A stretch of DNA of 64,000 nt from Bacillus alkalicellulosilyticus (GTDB lineage Bacteria; Bacillota; Bacilli; Bacillales; Bacillaceae_F): assembly GCF_002019795.1 (NCBI RefSeq), contig NZ_KV917381.1, positions 3,008,068 through 3,072,067 on the forward strand, read 5' to 3'. Positions within the stretch are counted from its first letter, which is position 1; every line of letters begins with the position of its first letter. The translations under genes and the position numbers were made by a program. The notes under the pieces were generated by a model that was given only the letters and a program-made list of their open reading frames with translations, was not told where the DNA came from and ran no database searches. This document shows, piece by piece, positions 46,857 through 56,881 of the stretch.

Positions 46857-48456
46857 ATTTAGTAAACGGTTTTCTTTCGCGTTTTGGTCTTGGTTTGGCT
46901 GGCTCTAGATTTACACGAGCGCCATTGATTCTTGAATGTCGAAGTGCTTCATAGACAAAAGGTGCTACTTCTTCTGGAACTTCAACGAACGTAAATTTAT
47001 CAAAAATATCAATACGTCCAATCGCTTTTCCAGGAATACCAACGAGATCAGCAATTTCTTCAATAAGGATTTTCGGGCTCATATTCACATTTTTTCCAAC
47101 GTTAATGAAGAAACGAACCATACCTTTAGCTCCACCTGTTTCGCCAAAGTCGTATCCATCATCATCGCTACCAGTTTCTGTAGCAAAGGTCATCTTCATT
47201 AAAGCAGTAATGATTTTTTCTGGTGGATACTTTTCCAACAATTCTGTTGTCATCCCACTGAATAATGCATTATCCTGATCTTCTTCGACTAATGTTTCGA
47301 TTTGTTTTTTCCAAGAGCTTTGTTGTTTTTCAACAACTTCTTCAAATGTTGGTACATTAGAAGAAGGGATACTCATCTTAATCTCCGCTTCAATTGAGCG
47401 AAGGTGTTTCATCTCTCTTGGTGTTACTAGGGTTAACGCAAGCCCTTTTCTTCCTGCTCTTCCTGTACGACCAATACGATGAACATAGCTCTCAGGGTCT
47501 TGAGGAATGTCGTAATTAATAACATGTGTGACGTTTTCAACGTCAATTCCTCTTGCGGCCACATCCGTTGCAATCAAAAACTCAATCGTCGAATCACGGA
47601 ATTTCTTCATTACACTGTCTCGTTGCATTTGTGTTAAATCTCCATGTAACCCATCCGCAATATACCCTCTTGCCTGAAGGGCTTCCGTTAATTCAGCCAC
47701 ACCTTTTTTGGTACGACAAAATAAAATACCTAGATCAATTTCTTCGCTATCTATAATACGGCAAAGAGATTCTAACTTATTTCGTTCTAGTACCTTATAA
47801 TAGACTTGGTCAATCGATGGTGCCGTTACTTCTCCACGATTAATGGAAACAATTTCAGGGTTTTGCATGTATTTATAAGAAAGCTTTTTAATTGGTGGTG
47901 GCATTGTTGCCGAAAACAATAAAGTTTGTCTTTCACCTTTTACTTGTTTTAAAATCTCTTCGATATCCTCAATAAATCCCATATCTAGCATTTCATCAGC
48001 TTCATCAAGGACAGCCGTGTGAATGCGGTCTAATTTCAATGTCTTTCTACGAAGGTGGTCCATAATTCGACCTGGGGTTCCGATAACGACATGAACCCCT
48101 TGCTTTAACGCCTTAATTTGATGTCCAATCGATTGTCCACCGTAAATAGGAAGGGTACGAATTCTTTTATATTTAGAAAGCTTTTGTAACTCACCTGAAA
48201 CTTGAATGGCCAATTCCCTAGTTGGTGTTAGAATAATGGCTTGGACAAATTGGTCTTCTTCTTTTATTTTCTCAATGACTGGAATTCCAAAGGCCGCTGT
48301 TTTTCCAGTTCCTGTTTGAGCCTGGCCAATCACATCTCCGCCTTTTACAATAAGCGGAATCGCTTTTTCTTGGATCGGAGAAGGTTCTTCAAACCCCATC
48401 TCTTTTATTGCTTTCATTACTTCACTTGAAAGTTCAAACGAATCAAAATAACTCAT
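46855..48456 (-). CDS. DEAD-box RNA helicase with DbpA-type RNA-binding domain
   Basis: 533 residues. Helicase motifs in order: Q motif (GFEEPSPIQEKAIP), AQTGTGKTAA, PTRELA, DEADEM, SATMP and HRIGRTGRAGR. The C-terminal 75 residues (VRFFINVGKNVNMSPKILIEEI, shown here in part to residue 450 region) form a DbpA-type RNA-binding fold, followed by a basic tail KPRPKRERKP. This suits CsdA/DeaD-type helicases in ribosome assembly or cold adaptation. It is inserted between cinA and recA, which are adjacent in B. subtilis. Confidence 0.93.
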   Translation of the reverse strand: MSYFDSFELSSEVMKAIKEMGFEEPSPIQEKAIPLIVKGGDVIGQAQTGTGKTAAFGIPVIEKIKEEDQFVQAIILTPTRELAIQVSGELQKLSKYKRIRTLPIYGGQSIGHQIKALKQGVHVVIGTPGRIMDHLRRKTLKLDRIHTAVLDEADEMLDMGFIEDIEEILKQVKGERQTLLFSATMPPPIKKLSYKYMQNPEIVSINRGEVTAPSIDQVYYKVLERNKLESLCRIIDSEEIDLGILFCRTKKGVAELTEALQARGYIADGLHGDLTQMQRDSVMKKFRDSTIEFLIATDVAARGIDVENVTHVINYDIPQDPESYVHRIGRTGRAGRKGLALTLVTPREMKHLRSIEAEIKMSIPSSNVPTFEEVVEKQQSSWKKQIETLVEEDQDNALFSGMTTELLEKYPPEKIITALMKMTFATETGSDDDGYDFGETGGAKGMVRFFINVGKNVNMSPKILIEEIADLVGIPGKAIGRIDIFDKFTFVEVPEEVAPFVYEALRHSRINGARVNLEPAKPRPKRERKPFTK

Positions 48457-48462
48457 TCTTAT

Positions 48463-49704
48463 TTATTCCACCTTTTTCAATTCTTTCACCAAATAATAAC
48501 ATCCATTTTTAATCGTACGTTCACGAATTTGTTGTCGACTACCGGTGATGTGTAATTCATGGACTACTTCTTTTGTATTTGTTGCAATCGCAATAAATAC
48601 GGTACCCACTGGTTTATCTTCTTGTGGATCTGGGCCTGCTACACCTGTAAAACTAATCCCTATATTAGAGTCGCATAACTGCTTAATCTGTCTTGCCATC
48701 TCTATTGCAGTTTCTTTACTTACTGCACCAAATTGTTGCAACGTCTCTGAAGAAACCCCCAGTAACGTTTCTTTTACCTTAGTAGCATAACATACTATTG
48801 CTCCTTTAAAGAACGAAGATGCTCCAGGTAGGTTTGTCAATTGCTCACTGAACATACCGCCAGTCAAGCTTTCAGCAGTACTAATCGTCATGTTCTGTTT
48901 GAGTAATGTATCGATCACTTCTTCTAAAAGAGAAGTGTCATCGTAGCCATAGAGAAATTCGCCTACACGCTCAACTATCTTTTTTTCCACCTCATCTAAC
49001 ATCTGTTTTCTGACATCGGGCTCAATATGCTTTACCGTCAATCGCAACGTCACTTCGCCTTCACCTGCAAGCGGGGCAATCGTTGGATTCGATTGTGCTT
49101 CAATGATATCCATCAATTCCGTTTCAAGCCTCGACTCACCAATCCCGAAGAATCGCAACACTCTTGATTCTAGCGGAACTAAATCAGGTAAATTCGATGT
49201 TAAATATGGCTTACCAGCGTTTTCAAACATTGGCTGTAGCTCTTTAGGTGGTCCTGGGAAGAGTAAATAGTAAATACCATCCTTAACAACGGCCATGCCT
49301 GGAGCTAAACCGCATTCATTAGCTAACACAGTTGATCCTTTTATGACCAATGCCTGTTTTTTGTTGTTTTCAGTCATTGTTTTATTCCGAGATGTAAAAA
49401 ACTCCTCAATTGCTTGCAAAGAAGCTGGGTCATATACTAATGGTTGCTCCACTATTTGGGCAACCGTTTCTTTCGTAACATCATCTTTCGTTGGTCCAAG
49501 TCCGCCTGTGAAGATTAATAAATCAGAACGACCTTTAGCGACTTCTATTGCATCTTTAAGTCTCACATCGTTGTCACCAACAACAGTATGGTAATAAATA
49601 TCTATCCCTATATTTGCGAGTTGTTTGGAGATATATGTAGCATTAGTATTGGTAATTTGGCCAAGTAGAAGCTCTGACCCCACTGCTATGATTTCTGCCT
49701 TCAT
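48463..49704 (-). CDS. cinA: CinA, competence/damage-inducible protein
   Basis: 413 residues with both domains: an N-terminal MoCF-like domain (MKAEIIAVGSELLLGQITN, FTGGLGPTKDD) and a C-terminal amidohydrolase domain (STAESLTGGMFSEQL, GISFTGVAGPD). The C-terminal domain deamidates NMN in other species. The ATG has GAGGTGAAC upstream. It lies between pgsA and recA as in B. subtilis, apart from the inserted helicase. Confidence 0.97.
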   Translation of the reverse strand: MKAEIIAVGSELLLGQITNTNATYISKQLANIGIDIYYHTVVGDNDVRLKDAIEVAKGRSDLLIFTGGLGPTKDDVTKETVAQIVEQPLVYDPASLQAIEEFFTSRNKTMTENNKKQALVIKGSTVLANECGLAPGMAVVKDGIYYLLFPGPPKELQPMFENAGKPYLTSNLPDLVPLESRVLRFFGIGESRLETELMDIIEAQSNPTIAPLAGEGEVTLRLTVKHIEPDVRKQMLDEVEKKIVERVGEFLYGYDDTSLLEEVIDTLLKQNMTISTAESLTGGMFSEQLTNLPGASSFFKGAIVCYATKVKETLLGVSSETLQQFGAVSKETAIEMARQIKQLCDSNIGISFTGVAGPDPQEDKPVGTVFIAIATNTKEVVHELHITGSRQQIRERTIKNGCYYLVKELKKVE

Positions 49705-49732
49705 GGTTCACCTCATGCTTGGATTATTCTAG

Positions 49733-50317
49733 TTAAGATGCATTACTATTAAAGAAAACATGCTTGTTTTTCAAAAAGTAATCTACTCCTGATACAATCG
49801 TTAAAATGGTTGCAACCCACATCATAAGAGAAGCAAACGGAATAGACCAAATCTCAAATGGCACGTTATGTAATATCAAAGCTGATATTGCAATGATTTG
49901 AAAGATGGTTTTTAGTTTCCCCAGTGGACTCGCAGCAATTACCGTACCATCGGCAGCGGCAACAAGACGGACACCCGTTACTGCAAATTCCCTGCTTATA
50001 ATTACGATCGCCATCCACGCTGCCACCATTTGTAATTCTACTAATGAAATAAGCGCAGCTGAAATCAATAACTTATCTGCTAAAGGATCTAAAAATTTCC
50101 CTAAATTCGTCACCAATTGATAGCGACGAGCAAAATACCCATCTAACCAATCTGTGGCCGCAGCAATAATAAAGATAAACGCAGCTATTAGATGACTAGT
50201 AGGAATTTGGACATCTACTAATTGAAAGTGACCAAAATCAAAAGGCACAAGTAAAAAAATCATAAAAATTGGGATTAACAAGATTCTTGCTATTGTAATT
50301 TGATTGGGTACGTTCAC
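49733..50317 (-). CDS. pgsA: CDP-diacylglycerol-glycerol-3-phosphate phosphatidyltransferase
   Basis: 194 residues with four or more membrane helices and the CDP-alcohol phosphotransferase signature DG-x2-AR-x8-G-x3-D-x3-D (DGYFARRY, then GKFLDPLADK). It makes phosphatidylglycerol phosphate, the precursor of PG and cardiolipin. The start is a GTG at 50317 with GGGAGGAT upstream. Confidence 0.97.
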   Translation of the reverse strand: MNVPNQITIARILLIPIFMIFLLVPFDFGHFQLVDVQIPTSHLIAAFIFIIAAATDWLDGYFARRYQLVTNLGKFLDPLADKLLISAALISLVELQMVAAWMAIVIISREFAVTGVRLVAAADGTVIAASPLGKLKTIFQIIAISALILHNVPFEIWSIPFASLMMWVATILTIVSGVDYFLKNKHVFFNSNAS

Positions 50318-50351
50318 TTAAATCCTCCCTAATGCTTCCTGGCAAGCAAAA

Positions 50352-50846
50352 TTACCTCATATTCACAAACTGAACTGGAAAATCAAGGTCTAAGCTTTTT
50401 ACCAATTGTATAATGTCTTGAAGGTCGTTAATGCTTTTTCCTGTAACTCGAATTTGGTCGTTTTGTATTTGAGCCTTTACTTTTAGCTTCGAATCTTTAA
50501 TGGCTACAGTAATTTTTTTTGCTCTATCCGCACTAATTCCAGATACAAGAGTTGCTACTTGTCGGACAGTACCTCCAGAAGCCTTTTCAATTTTACCAAA
50601 GTTTAATACCTTTTGCGACAAATCACGTTTGATAAATTTACTCTTTAATATATCAATAACACTTTCTAATTTATAATCATCATCTGAGATTATTGTGATT
50701 TTATCTTTATCGGTTCTTTCAATTGAACTTTTTGAACCTTTAAAATCATAACGAGTTGATATTTCCTTAACGGCTTGTGCAATTGCATTATCCACTTCTT
50801 GAAAATTAACTTCGGATACAATATCAAACGAATTTTCTTTTGCCAT
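50352..50846 (-). CDS. yajQ: YajQ-family nucleotide-binding protein
   Basis: 164 residues, full length for the family, with [16 protein letters not shown] and the C-terminal block [21 protein letters not shown]. YajQ proteins bind nucleotides, and some bind cyclic di-GMP. In B. subtilis the homologue (yitK) is elsewhere, so its place between the rodZ-like gene and pgsA is a local rearrangement. The ATG has GGAAAGGAG. Confidence 0.95.
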   Translation of the reverse strand: MAKENSFDIVSEVNFQEVDNAIAQAVKEISTRYDFKGSKSSIERTDKDKITIISDDDYKLESVIDILKSKFIKRDLSQKVLNFGKIEKASGGTVRQVATLVSGISADRAKKITVAIKDSKLKVKAQIQNDQIRVTGKSINDLQDIIQLVKSLDLDFPVQFVNMR

Positions 50847-51033
50847 TGTGTAAAACTCCTTTCCTTTCCATTCATAAAGCCAACATATTCATATTGTACC
50901 ATATCTTTATTAAAACAATAAAACTTGAAGTTGGGATGGGTTGGTAAAAATATTTACCTTATCCTTACGCAAATAAGGACACCTCGTTTTGATATTTAGA
51001 GATGCCCCCTCAACTACATGAATTTTTAGAGCA

Positions 51034-51081
51034 AAAGAAGGATATCAAAAAGGAATAAACTCCTACTGATATCCATTCTTT
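51034..51081 (-). terminator. Terminator after rodZ-like gene
   Basis: AAAGAAGGATATCA pairs with TGATATCCATTCTTT (one bulge), with an inner AGGA/TCCT. It begins inside the last codons of the gene at 51082. Confidence 0.75.
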
Positions 51082-51969
51082 TTAGTCCTCAGCTTGGATA
51101 AATGTGATAGTCACGATTTGATGGACATTTTCATTCGGATCAAGCGGCAATTCAAAGCTTTCTCCATTAATTTCAAATTCTACAAACCGAGAATCTCCAA
51201 AGTTAAATTCGATTTGCTCTTCAGCAGTAAAGTCATATGACAATTCATCTCCATCTGCAACTTCTTGAGCGTGAAAAGAATTTCCTTTGGCATTTTTAAT
51301 TCCTACATAACTTCTTCCAGAGAATGTTAAATTAACTTCAAATGCTTCTGCTCCTTGAAGCTCAAAATAAGAGCGTTTGCCACTTATCTGTTGTTCAACT
51401 AATTCCTGTGTTGTTTCTTCTTCTACGGGTTCTTCAACAACTTCTTCTTCCTCAGGCTCTACTGGCACTTCAGCTGGTTCTTCTGCTGGACGCTCAGAAA
51501 ATCCTCCCTCTAAGGCTGGCTCTTCTTGAGTATCAATATTTTCACCTACATCTGGTGTATCATTTTGATTTTGTCCAAGAAGCCAAACTCCAACTACAAT
51601 AACTCCAATAAAGACAGCCGTCATTAAAGCAGGCATGATTTTTGCCAACTTTGAACGATGAGTTGGGATCGGTTTGGTTCTTGTTTTAACGGTACGTTCT
51701 GACCTCATTGGAAGGTCTTTTCCTTCTTTATGAGGATTCGGTAGTTCATGTTGAAACTGTTCTAGAACTTCCTCCGGATTTAGTCCAACTGCTTCAGCAT
51801 AACTTTTTACAAAAGCACGCGCGTAAAACTTTCCAGGAAGAGCATCAAATCTGCCTTCTTCAATCGCTATTAAATAGCGCTTTTGAATTTTAGTGGAAGT
51901 TATTACATCCTCTAGGGATAAGCCCTTTTCTACTCTCGCTTCTTGTAAACGTTGACCTAATTCTGACAA
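51082..51969 (-). CDS. ymfM: RodZ-like protein (YmfM)
   Basis: 295 residues. A TTG start at 51969 is preferred, since TAGGTG sits at good spacing before it; an in-frame GTG at 51978 overlaps that site. The protein has an N-terminal Cro-type HTH (RLQEARVEKGLSLEDVITST), a basic linker, a membrane helix (LMTAVFIGVIVVGVWLLG), an acidic Glu/Pro stretch and a C-terminal DUF4115 domain. RodZ links MreB to the cell wall machinery. Located between ymfK and pgsA as in B. subtilis. Confidence 0.93.
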   Translation of the reverse strand: MSELGQRLQEARVEKGLSLEDVITSTKIQKRYLIAIEEGRFDALPGKFYARAFVKSYAEAVGLNPEEVLEQFQHELPNPHKEGKDLPMRSERTVKTRTKPIPTHRSKLAKIMPALMTAVFIGVIVVGVWLLGQNQNDTPDVGENIDTQEEPALEGGFSERPAEEPAEVPVEPEEEEVVEEPVEEETTQELVEQQISGKRSYFELQGAEAFEVNLTFSGRSYVGIKNAKGNSFHAQEVADGDELSYDFTAEEQIEFNFGDSRFVEFEINGESFELPLDPNENVHQIVTITFIQAED

Positions 51970-51987
51970 TGAAAACACCTACCAACT

Positions 51988-52755
51988 TTAGCTAATATCG
52001 AATGAAGAAAAACCTGATTCAATGTTATCATAAGTAATTTCTTCATGTTCCTCATTACGTAATTCAATAATACAATCAAAGTCCTCAATATTATATTCTG
52101 TCTCTCTTATAAAAATATCCGGATGTTCTATAACCTTTATTACTGGATGAGTCATCATTGTTTGGATAAGTGCTCGATGTTTTTCGGTTGCCCGCATCGT
52201 GGAGACAATACCATCGATAATATATACGTGGTTTTCCCCTAATTCCTCATCAGCCAATTGGCTTCTAATCGTTTGCCTTAATAAAGTGGATGAAAGAAAG
52301 GACCATCGTTTATTTGCGCAGACACTTGCTGCAACAACAGATTCCGTCTTCCCAACTCTAGGCATGCCCCGAATCCCTACTAAATAGTGATGATCTTTTT
52401 TAAACAACTCTGCCATAAAATCAACAAGTAAGCCTAGTTCGTCACGCACAAAACGGAAGGTTTTTTTATCATCTGCATCACGTTCTATATATCTGCCATG
52501 TCTTATCGCAAGACGATCTCTTACCTTAGGCTCCCGTAACTTAGTGACAGTAATGTTATCAATTGTTTGTAGTATTCCCTTAAATCTTTTAATTTGGTCA
52601 TCACTTGTACTTCTAATTAACATACCTCGACGATTGTCTTCTACTCCGTTAATGGTAACAATATTTATTGATAACATTCCAAGTAGAGAAGAAATGTCAC
52701 CTAATAAACCTGGTCTATTTTTATGAATAATATATTCCAAATACCATTCTTTCAT
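51988..52755 (-). CDS. ymfK: YmfK family (DUF3388) protein
   Basis: 255 residues from the ATG at 52755 (MKEWYLEYIIHKNRPGLLGD), with AGGGGTGTTGATGAG upstream. The N-terminus is ACT-like (RPGLLGDISSLLGMLSINI). The centre has a P-loop-like motif GMPRVGKTES. The length equals the B. subtilis protein. Ligand and activity are not known to me. The ACT domain suggests small-molecule control. Confidence 0.92.
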   Translation of the reverse strand: MKEWYLEYIIHKNRPGLLGDISSLLGMLSINIVTINGVEDNRRGMLIRSTSDDQIKRFKGILQTIDNITVTKLREPKVRDRLAIRHGRYIERDADDKKTFRFVRDELGLLVDFMAELFKKDHHYLVGIRGMPRVGKTESVVAASVCANKRWSFLSSTLLRQTIRSQLADEELGENHVYIIDGIVSTMRATEKHRALIQTMMTHPVIKVIEHPDIFIRETEYNIEDFDCIIELRNEEHEEITYDNIESGFSSFDIS

Positions 52756-52949
52756 CTCATCAACACCCCTGACCTTTTGTTTGAAAAAGGGACTATCTCC
52801 TAGTATGTATATATGAGAAAAAAGCAATAATCATCATATTAAATTTCATTTTACGCTATTTAAGGAGGTAATAAAAGAGATTTATACGTTTTTTCTATAA
52901 TATTTGACAATCTATAACAAATTATAGAAACTTTTTTCAAAATTGCTAA

Positions 52950-52981
52950 AAAAGAGTGCCGATGTTGTACCGACACTCTTT
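52950..52981 (-). terminator. ymfJ terminator
   Basis: AAGAGTGCCG pairs with CCGACACTCTT (one mismatch), followed by T-rich DNA on the minus strand, just past the ymfJ stop. Confidence 0.8.
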
Positions 52982-52988
52982 GCGATAA

Positions 52989-53243
52989 TTAATGACCTTC
53001 GTTTTGAACAAGTTTTACCATCATGTTGGCAATCGCATGTTGCTCTTCTTCAGAAGCAACTTGCCATAATTGAGCTAGAACTCTTTCTTGCTCGTTTTTA
53101 GGTTCAACTTGTTGAGCCAAATACTCACCAACTTGATAAGCAACATCATTAATAACATTTTGGTCCATTCCCTCTTGTTTAGCCTGAGAAAGTCTGTCAC
53201 CTAAAAAGTCTTTCCATTGTTCCCAATTATCTAAAACAGACAT
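52989..53243 (-). CDS. ymfJ: YmfJ family (DUF3243) protein
   Basis: 84 residues, helical, with WEQWKDFLGDRLSQAKQEGM and EQERVLAQLWQVASEEEQHA. This is the DUF3243 pattern and matches the length of the family. The ATG has AAGGAGGTAA upstream. No function is assigned in the family. Confidence 0.93.
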   Translation of the reverse strand: MSVLDNWEQWKDFLGDRLSQAKQEGMDQNVINDVAYQVGEYLAQQVEPKNEQERVLAQLWQVASEEEQHAIANMMVKLVQNEGH

Positions 53244-53339
53244 GAGCGTTACCTCCTTGAATTTACTTCTTGCTTATTTTCTCAAGGAAGCACTTAATTT
53301 ATTCACTATCTTTTATGAACGTTTTTAGAATACCGTTGT

Positions 53340-54065
53340 TCAACAGTACCATCCGCCGTTGGCAGAGATTATTTGGCCTTGAATATAACTTGCATCATTT
53401 GAGATTAAGAATTTAGCAACGTTTGCGATTTCAACTGGCTTTCCAAGTCGCCCTAACGGAATCTCATCGCTAAGGGCTTGCTTTTCTTCTTGGCTAAAAT
53501 CTGATAGCATTTTCGTATCAATGGCCCCAGGAGCTATCCCATTGACATGAATGCCACTTGGGGCAACTTCTTTAGCCAACGCCTTCACAAACGAGTTCAT
53601 GCCTCCTTTGACCGTTGAATACAACACTTCACATGATGCACCTGTGAGCCCCCATATAGAAGAAATCACAATAATATGACCTCTTTTTTCTCTTACCATA
53701 TGCGGAAGGAGGGCTTGCGTTAAATACACCGGTGAAGTGACATGGAGACGAATCATATCCTCAATTTCATGTTCTTTCATATCTGTAAGTAATCCGTTAT
53801 AGCTTCTTCCACTATTATGTATAATGATATCGATTGGTTTGTCTAGTTGAGTTAAGAGTTCCGTTACGCCACTCGGTTTGGCTAAGTCAGCTTGTACCAA
53901 TCGAACCTCACTGCCTTTGGATTCACAGTTCGCTTTGACATCCTCTATAGATGAACGATTCGAGTGATAATGTAAAAAAAGAGTTACATCAGGAGCAGCA
54001 AATTCAATTGCTATTGCTGCCCCAATTTCTCCACTTGCTCCCGTTATTAAACACGTGCGGTTCAC
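53340..54065 (-). CDS. ymfI: Short-chain dehydrogenase/reductase YmfI
   Basis: 241 residues. Cofactor loop TGASGEIG (residues 8-15), HNSGRS in place of the usual NNAG, catalytic serine in ISSIWG, and YSTVKGG (Tyr-x3-Lys). The active site is complete. Related to FabG-type reductases but in the conserved ymf cluster; substrate unknown. It overlaps ymfH by four bases. Confidence 0.93.
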   Translation of the reverse strand: MNRTCLITGASGEIGAAIAIEFAAPDVTLFLHYHSNRSSIEDVKANCESKGSEVRLVQADLAKPSGVTELLTQLDKPIDIIIHNSGRSYNGLLTDMKEHEIEDMIRLHVTSPVYLTQALLPHMVREKRGHIIVISSIWGLTGASCEVLYSTVKGGMNSFVKALAKEVAPSGIHVNGIAPGAIDTKMLSDFSQEEKQALSDEIPLGRLGKPVEIANVAKFLISNDASYIQGQIISANGGWYC

Positions 54066-55366
54066 TTTGGATCCTCCACATAATCATCCTGCTTCACCTG
54101 ACAAACAGTAAAGCGTTCAAATTGAAAGTGGTCCTTTAATACCTCAGTTAATGTATCAACCGTGATTTCTTCAAGCCCTGATACAACATCAAATAGGTTC
54201 ATATCATTAAATTGATAACGAGTAAATTGGTTTGCAATGAATTCAGGTGAATTCAGAGAACGCAGAAATCCACCTATTTTTTTCTTGCGTGCCCGTTCCA
54301 CATCTTGTTCTTTCAATGGAGTTGCTACAAACGTTTTAATCATATCCTCTAACGTTTTGGCAAGAGCATCTGGTTTTTTTGAATCTCCACCGATTATCGT
54401 AAAACCGAAACCAGATTCAGCTGAATAATCAAATGAGAAGGTTTCATCAATTAAACCAGAATCATACAGAGTTTGATAATTCTCTGAGCTCTGACCAAGC
54501 ATTAAATCTAACAGGATATTAATACTTAATTCTCTTTGCAACAATTCTTTCCCACTGCGGTTAGGATTGTGCTCTTTAAAGCCAACCAAGCATTTAGGGG
54601 TTTGCACACTCATTGAAATGACATGCTTCTTTTTAGCAACATGCTCTGGTTCATCTTTAAAGAAACGTTTAATTTCCGTTTTTTCTTTAAAATCTTTTTT
54701 GGCTTGGTTTTCTTTCACTTGATTTATAATATCCTCAGGCGAAACAGGTCCTATAACAAAGAGTAACATGTTACTCGGGTGGTAAAAGGTTTCATAACAT
54801 TGATAAAGTAAATCACTTGTTATATTAGAAATCGAATCAATCGTTCCGGCGATATCGATTTTTACAGGGTGATGTTCATACATATTTTCGATTGCACCAA
54901 AATACACGCGCCAGTCTGGATTATCATCATACATAGTAATTTCTTGACCAATAATTCCTTTTTCCTTTTCAACACTTTCCTCTGTAAAATAAGGATGTTG
55001 TACAAAGTTAAGTAATGTATCTAAATTCTTCTCTACATTCGACGTACTAGAGAAAAGGTAAGCTGTTCTAGTGAAACTAGTAAACGCATTTGCTGAAGCC
55101 CCTTGTTTACTAAAATCTTGGAAGACATCTCCCTCTTCGTCCTCAAACATTTTGTGCTCAAGAAAGTGAGCAATACCATCAGGGACTTTAACGGCTTCTG
55201 TTTGACCAAGAGGAACAAAATGGTTATCAACTGAACCATACTTCGTTGTAAACGTAGCATATGTTTTATTAAAGTCTTTCTTTGGTAAAACATACACTTC
55301 TAGCCCGTTTTCCATCGTCTCATGGTACATTTGTTCCTGCAACTGTTCAAATTCAATTTTTTTCAT
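54062..55366 (-). CDS. ymfH: M16-family zinc peptidase YmfH
   Basis: 434 residues. The inverted zinc motif HFLEH is intact (His67, Glu70, His71 in GIAHFLEHKMFEDEEG), with the downstream glutamate region EKEKGIIGQEI. It pairs with YmfF (next gene), which lacks this motif. Two-subunit M16 peptidases commonly have one active and one inactive partner, so a YmfF-YmfH complex is likely. The start is 3 bp after the ymfF stop. Confidence 0.95.
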   Translation of the reverse strand: MKKIEFEQLQEQMYHETMENGLEVYVLPKKDFNKTYATFTTKYGSVDNHFVPLGQTEAVKVPDGIAHFLEHKMFEDEEGDVFQDFSKQGASANAFTSFTRTAYLFSSTSNVEKNLDTLLNFVQHPYFTEESVEKEKGIIGQEITMYDDNPDWRVYFGAIENMYEHHPVKIDIAGTIDSISNITSDLLYQCYETFYHPSNMLLFVIGPVSPEDIINQVKENQAKKDFKEKTEIKRFFKDEPEHVAKKKHVISMSVQTPKCLVGFKEHNPNRSGKELLQRELSINILLDLMLGQSSENYQTLYDSGLIDETFSFDYSAESGFGFTIIGGDSKKPDALAKTLEDMIKTFVATPLKEQDVERARKKKIGGFLRSLNSPEFIANQFTRYQFNDMNLFDVVSGLEEITVDTLTEVLKDHFQFERFTVCQVKQDDYVEDPK

Positions 55367-55369
55367 GGA

Positions 55370-56650
55370 TTAAGCCCCCTCCTTTCCTTTAAGAAAGTAA
55401 ATCGTATCAAGTTCAATCTTTTTAGCACTCGCAATAATATCTTCTTTCGTCACCTTATCAATTTCAGAAAGCCAATCTGACACGGAACGGGAATATCCAG
55501 ATACAACATTATGATATAAAAATTCCACTAGTGCTCTAGGTACATCTACCGTTTCAAGGATTTGGTTTTTAACCATTGCTTTTGTTTGCTCAATTTCTTG
55601 GTCGGTAAATTCCCCTTTTTGCATTTGCTCAAGTTGCTCCTTAATAATGGTTACGGCTTTATCAAAATTTGAAAACTCAATTCCACTCATGACCATTAGT
55701 ATGCCCTTATGGCTTTCATACCTAGAGGCAGCATAATACGCAAGGCTTTCTTTTTCTCGGACATTCATAAATAATTTCGAATGAGAAAACCCACCAAATA
55801 AACCATTACAAACTTGAAGGGCAAAATAATCTTTATCGGCAAATGTCGTATTCGTTCGGTAGCCAATATGGAGTTTGCCTTGCTTTACGTCTTGTTCTTC
55901 TAATACCGTTTGTTCTTTTACCTTCTCTTTTTGAACTGGTTGATTAACCTCACGCTTTCGGTCTGCTTGAGGAAGCGTAAAATACTTAGCTACAGTTTCT
56001 TGAACATCTTTTTCTTTGACGTCTCCGATCACATATAAATCAATAACATCCTGAGTGAGAAGTTCTTGATAATAGCTATAAATTTGTTCAGCAGTTAACC
56101 CATCTACTTCTTCTTCCTCACCATATACAGAAATTCCAAATGGCTCATCTTTACACATTTCTTCTGTGATTCTCATATTGGCATATCGCATCTTATCATC
56201 ATAAACCGCTTGAATTCGCTGTTTTAGTGACCTCTTTTCATTGGTAAAAACGGATTGTGGGAACGTTCCACCTTCTGTATGAGGTTGCAATACTATTTCT
56301 GATAACATTTTAATCGACTGTTCAAACAATGGAGTTTCATCTTGAATGAACTTTTCATTTGCTACCTCTAAACGGAAAGAGATAATATGATTTTCTCCCT
56401 TTTTTTGAACGTCTGCAGAAAGCGTTGCTCCATATAATTCATCTAAGAAGTTACGAATTTGTTGCCTTGATGGATAGGTTTTCGTTCCACTTTGAAGAAT
56501 GTGCGGTAAAATCGCACGTTTCGTTACTGTGTCTTTTTCTAAAGGTGCTTTTAACATAAGCACAATCGTATTTGTTTTGTACTTGTTGGTTTCCACAACA
56601 TGAACAGCTACTCCATTTGCTGTTGTTGTTTTCTCTTGGAGATTATTCAA
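55370..56650 (-). CDS. ymfF: M16-family peptidase-like protein YmfF (inactive partner)
   Basis: 426 residues from a TTG at 56650 (MNNLQEKTTTANGVAV), chosen because AAGGAGTG lies 8 bases before it. The fold follows M16 (residues 30-180 and 190-380), but the site where HxxEH should lie reads ILPHILQSGTKTYP, so no zinc site remains. The RRxxxY-type region near the C-terminus is also degenerate (RALVEFLYHN). It is probably the non-catalytic subunit with YmfH. Confidence 0.92.
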   Translation of the reverse strand: MNNLQEKTTTANGVAVHVVETNKYKTNTIVLMLKAPLEKDTVTKRAILPHILQSGTKTYPSRQQIRNFLDELYGATLSADVQKKGENHIISFRLEVANEKFIQDETPLFEQSIKMLSEIVLQPHTEGGTFPQSVFTNEKRSLKQRIQAVYDDKMRYANMRITEEMCKDEPFGISVYGEEEEVDGLTAEQIYSYYQELLTQDVIDLYVIGDVKEKDVQETVAKYFTLPQADRKREVNQPVQKEKVKEQTVLEEQDVKQGKLHIGYRTNTTFADKDYFALQVCNGLFGGFSHSKLFMNVREKESLAYYAASRYESHKGILMVMSGIEFSNFDKAVTIIKEQLEQMQKGEFTDQEIEQTKAMVKNQILETVDVPRALVEFLYHNVVSGYSRSVSDWLSEIDKVTKEDIIASAKKIELDTIYFLKGKEGA

Positions 56651-56881
56651 ATGTATCACTCCTTGACGTTTCATTTTACTAGGGTATTGCTTATGTTACA
56701 TACTTTATACATATGTAGAGAAATCAATACTACAATAAACTGTTGGATTATTATACCATTGCTTTAATTTCCAATCAATTCAAACAAAAAACGAAGCAAC
56801 GTAGGACATACCGTTATATGAAATAGTGGTTTTCGTGGACTTGTTGTTATTGGATAGATTTTTGAAAAGAAAAAAGCTTAT

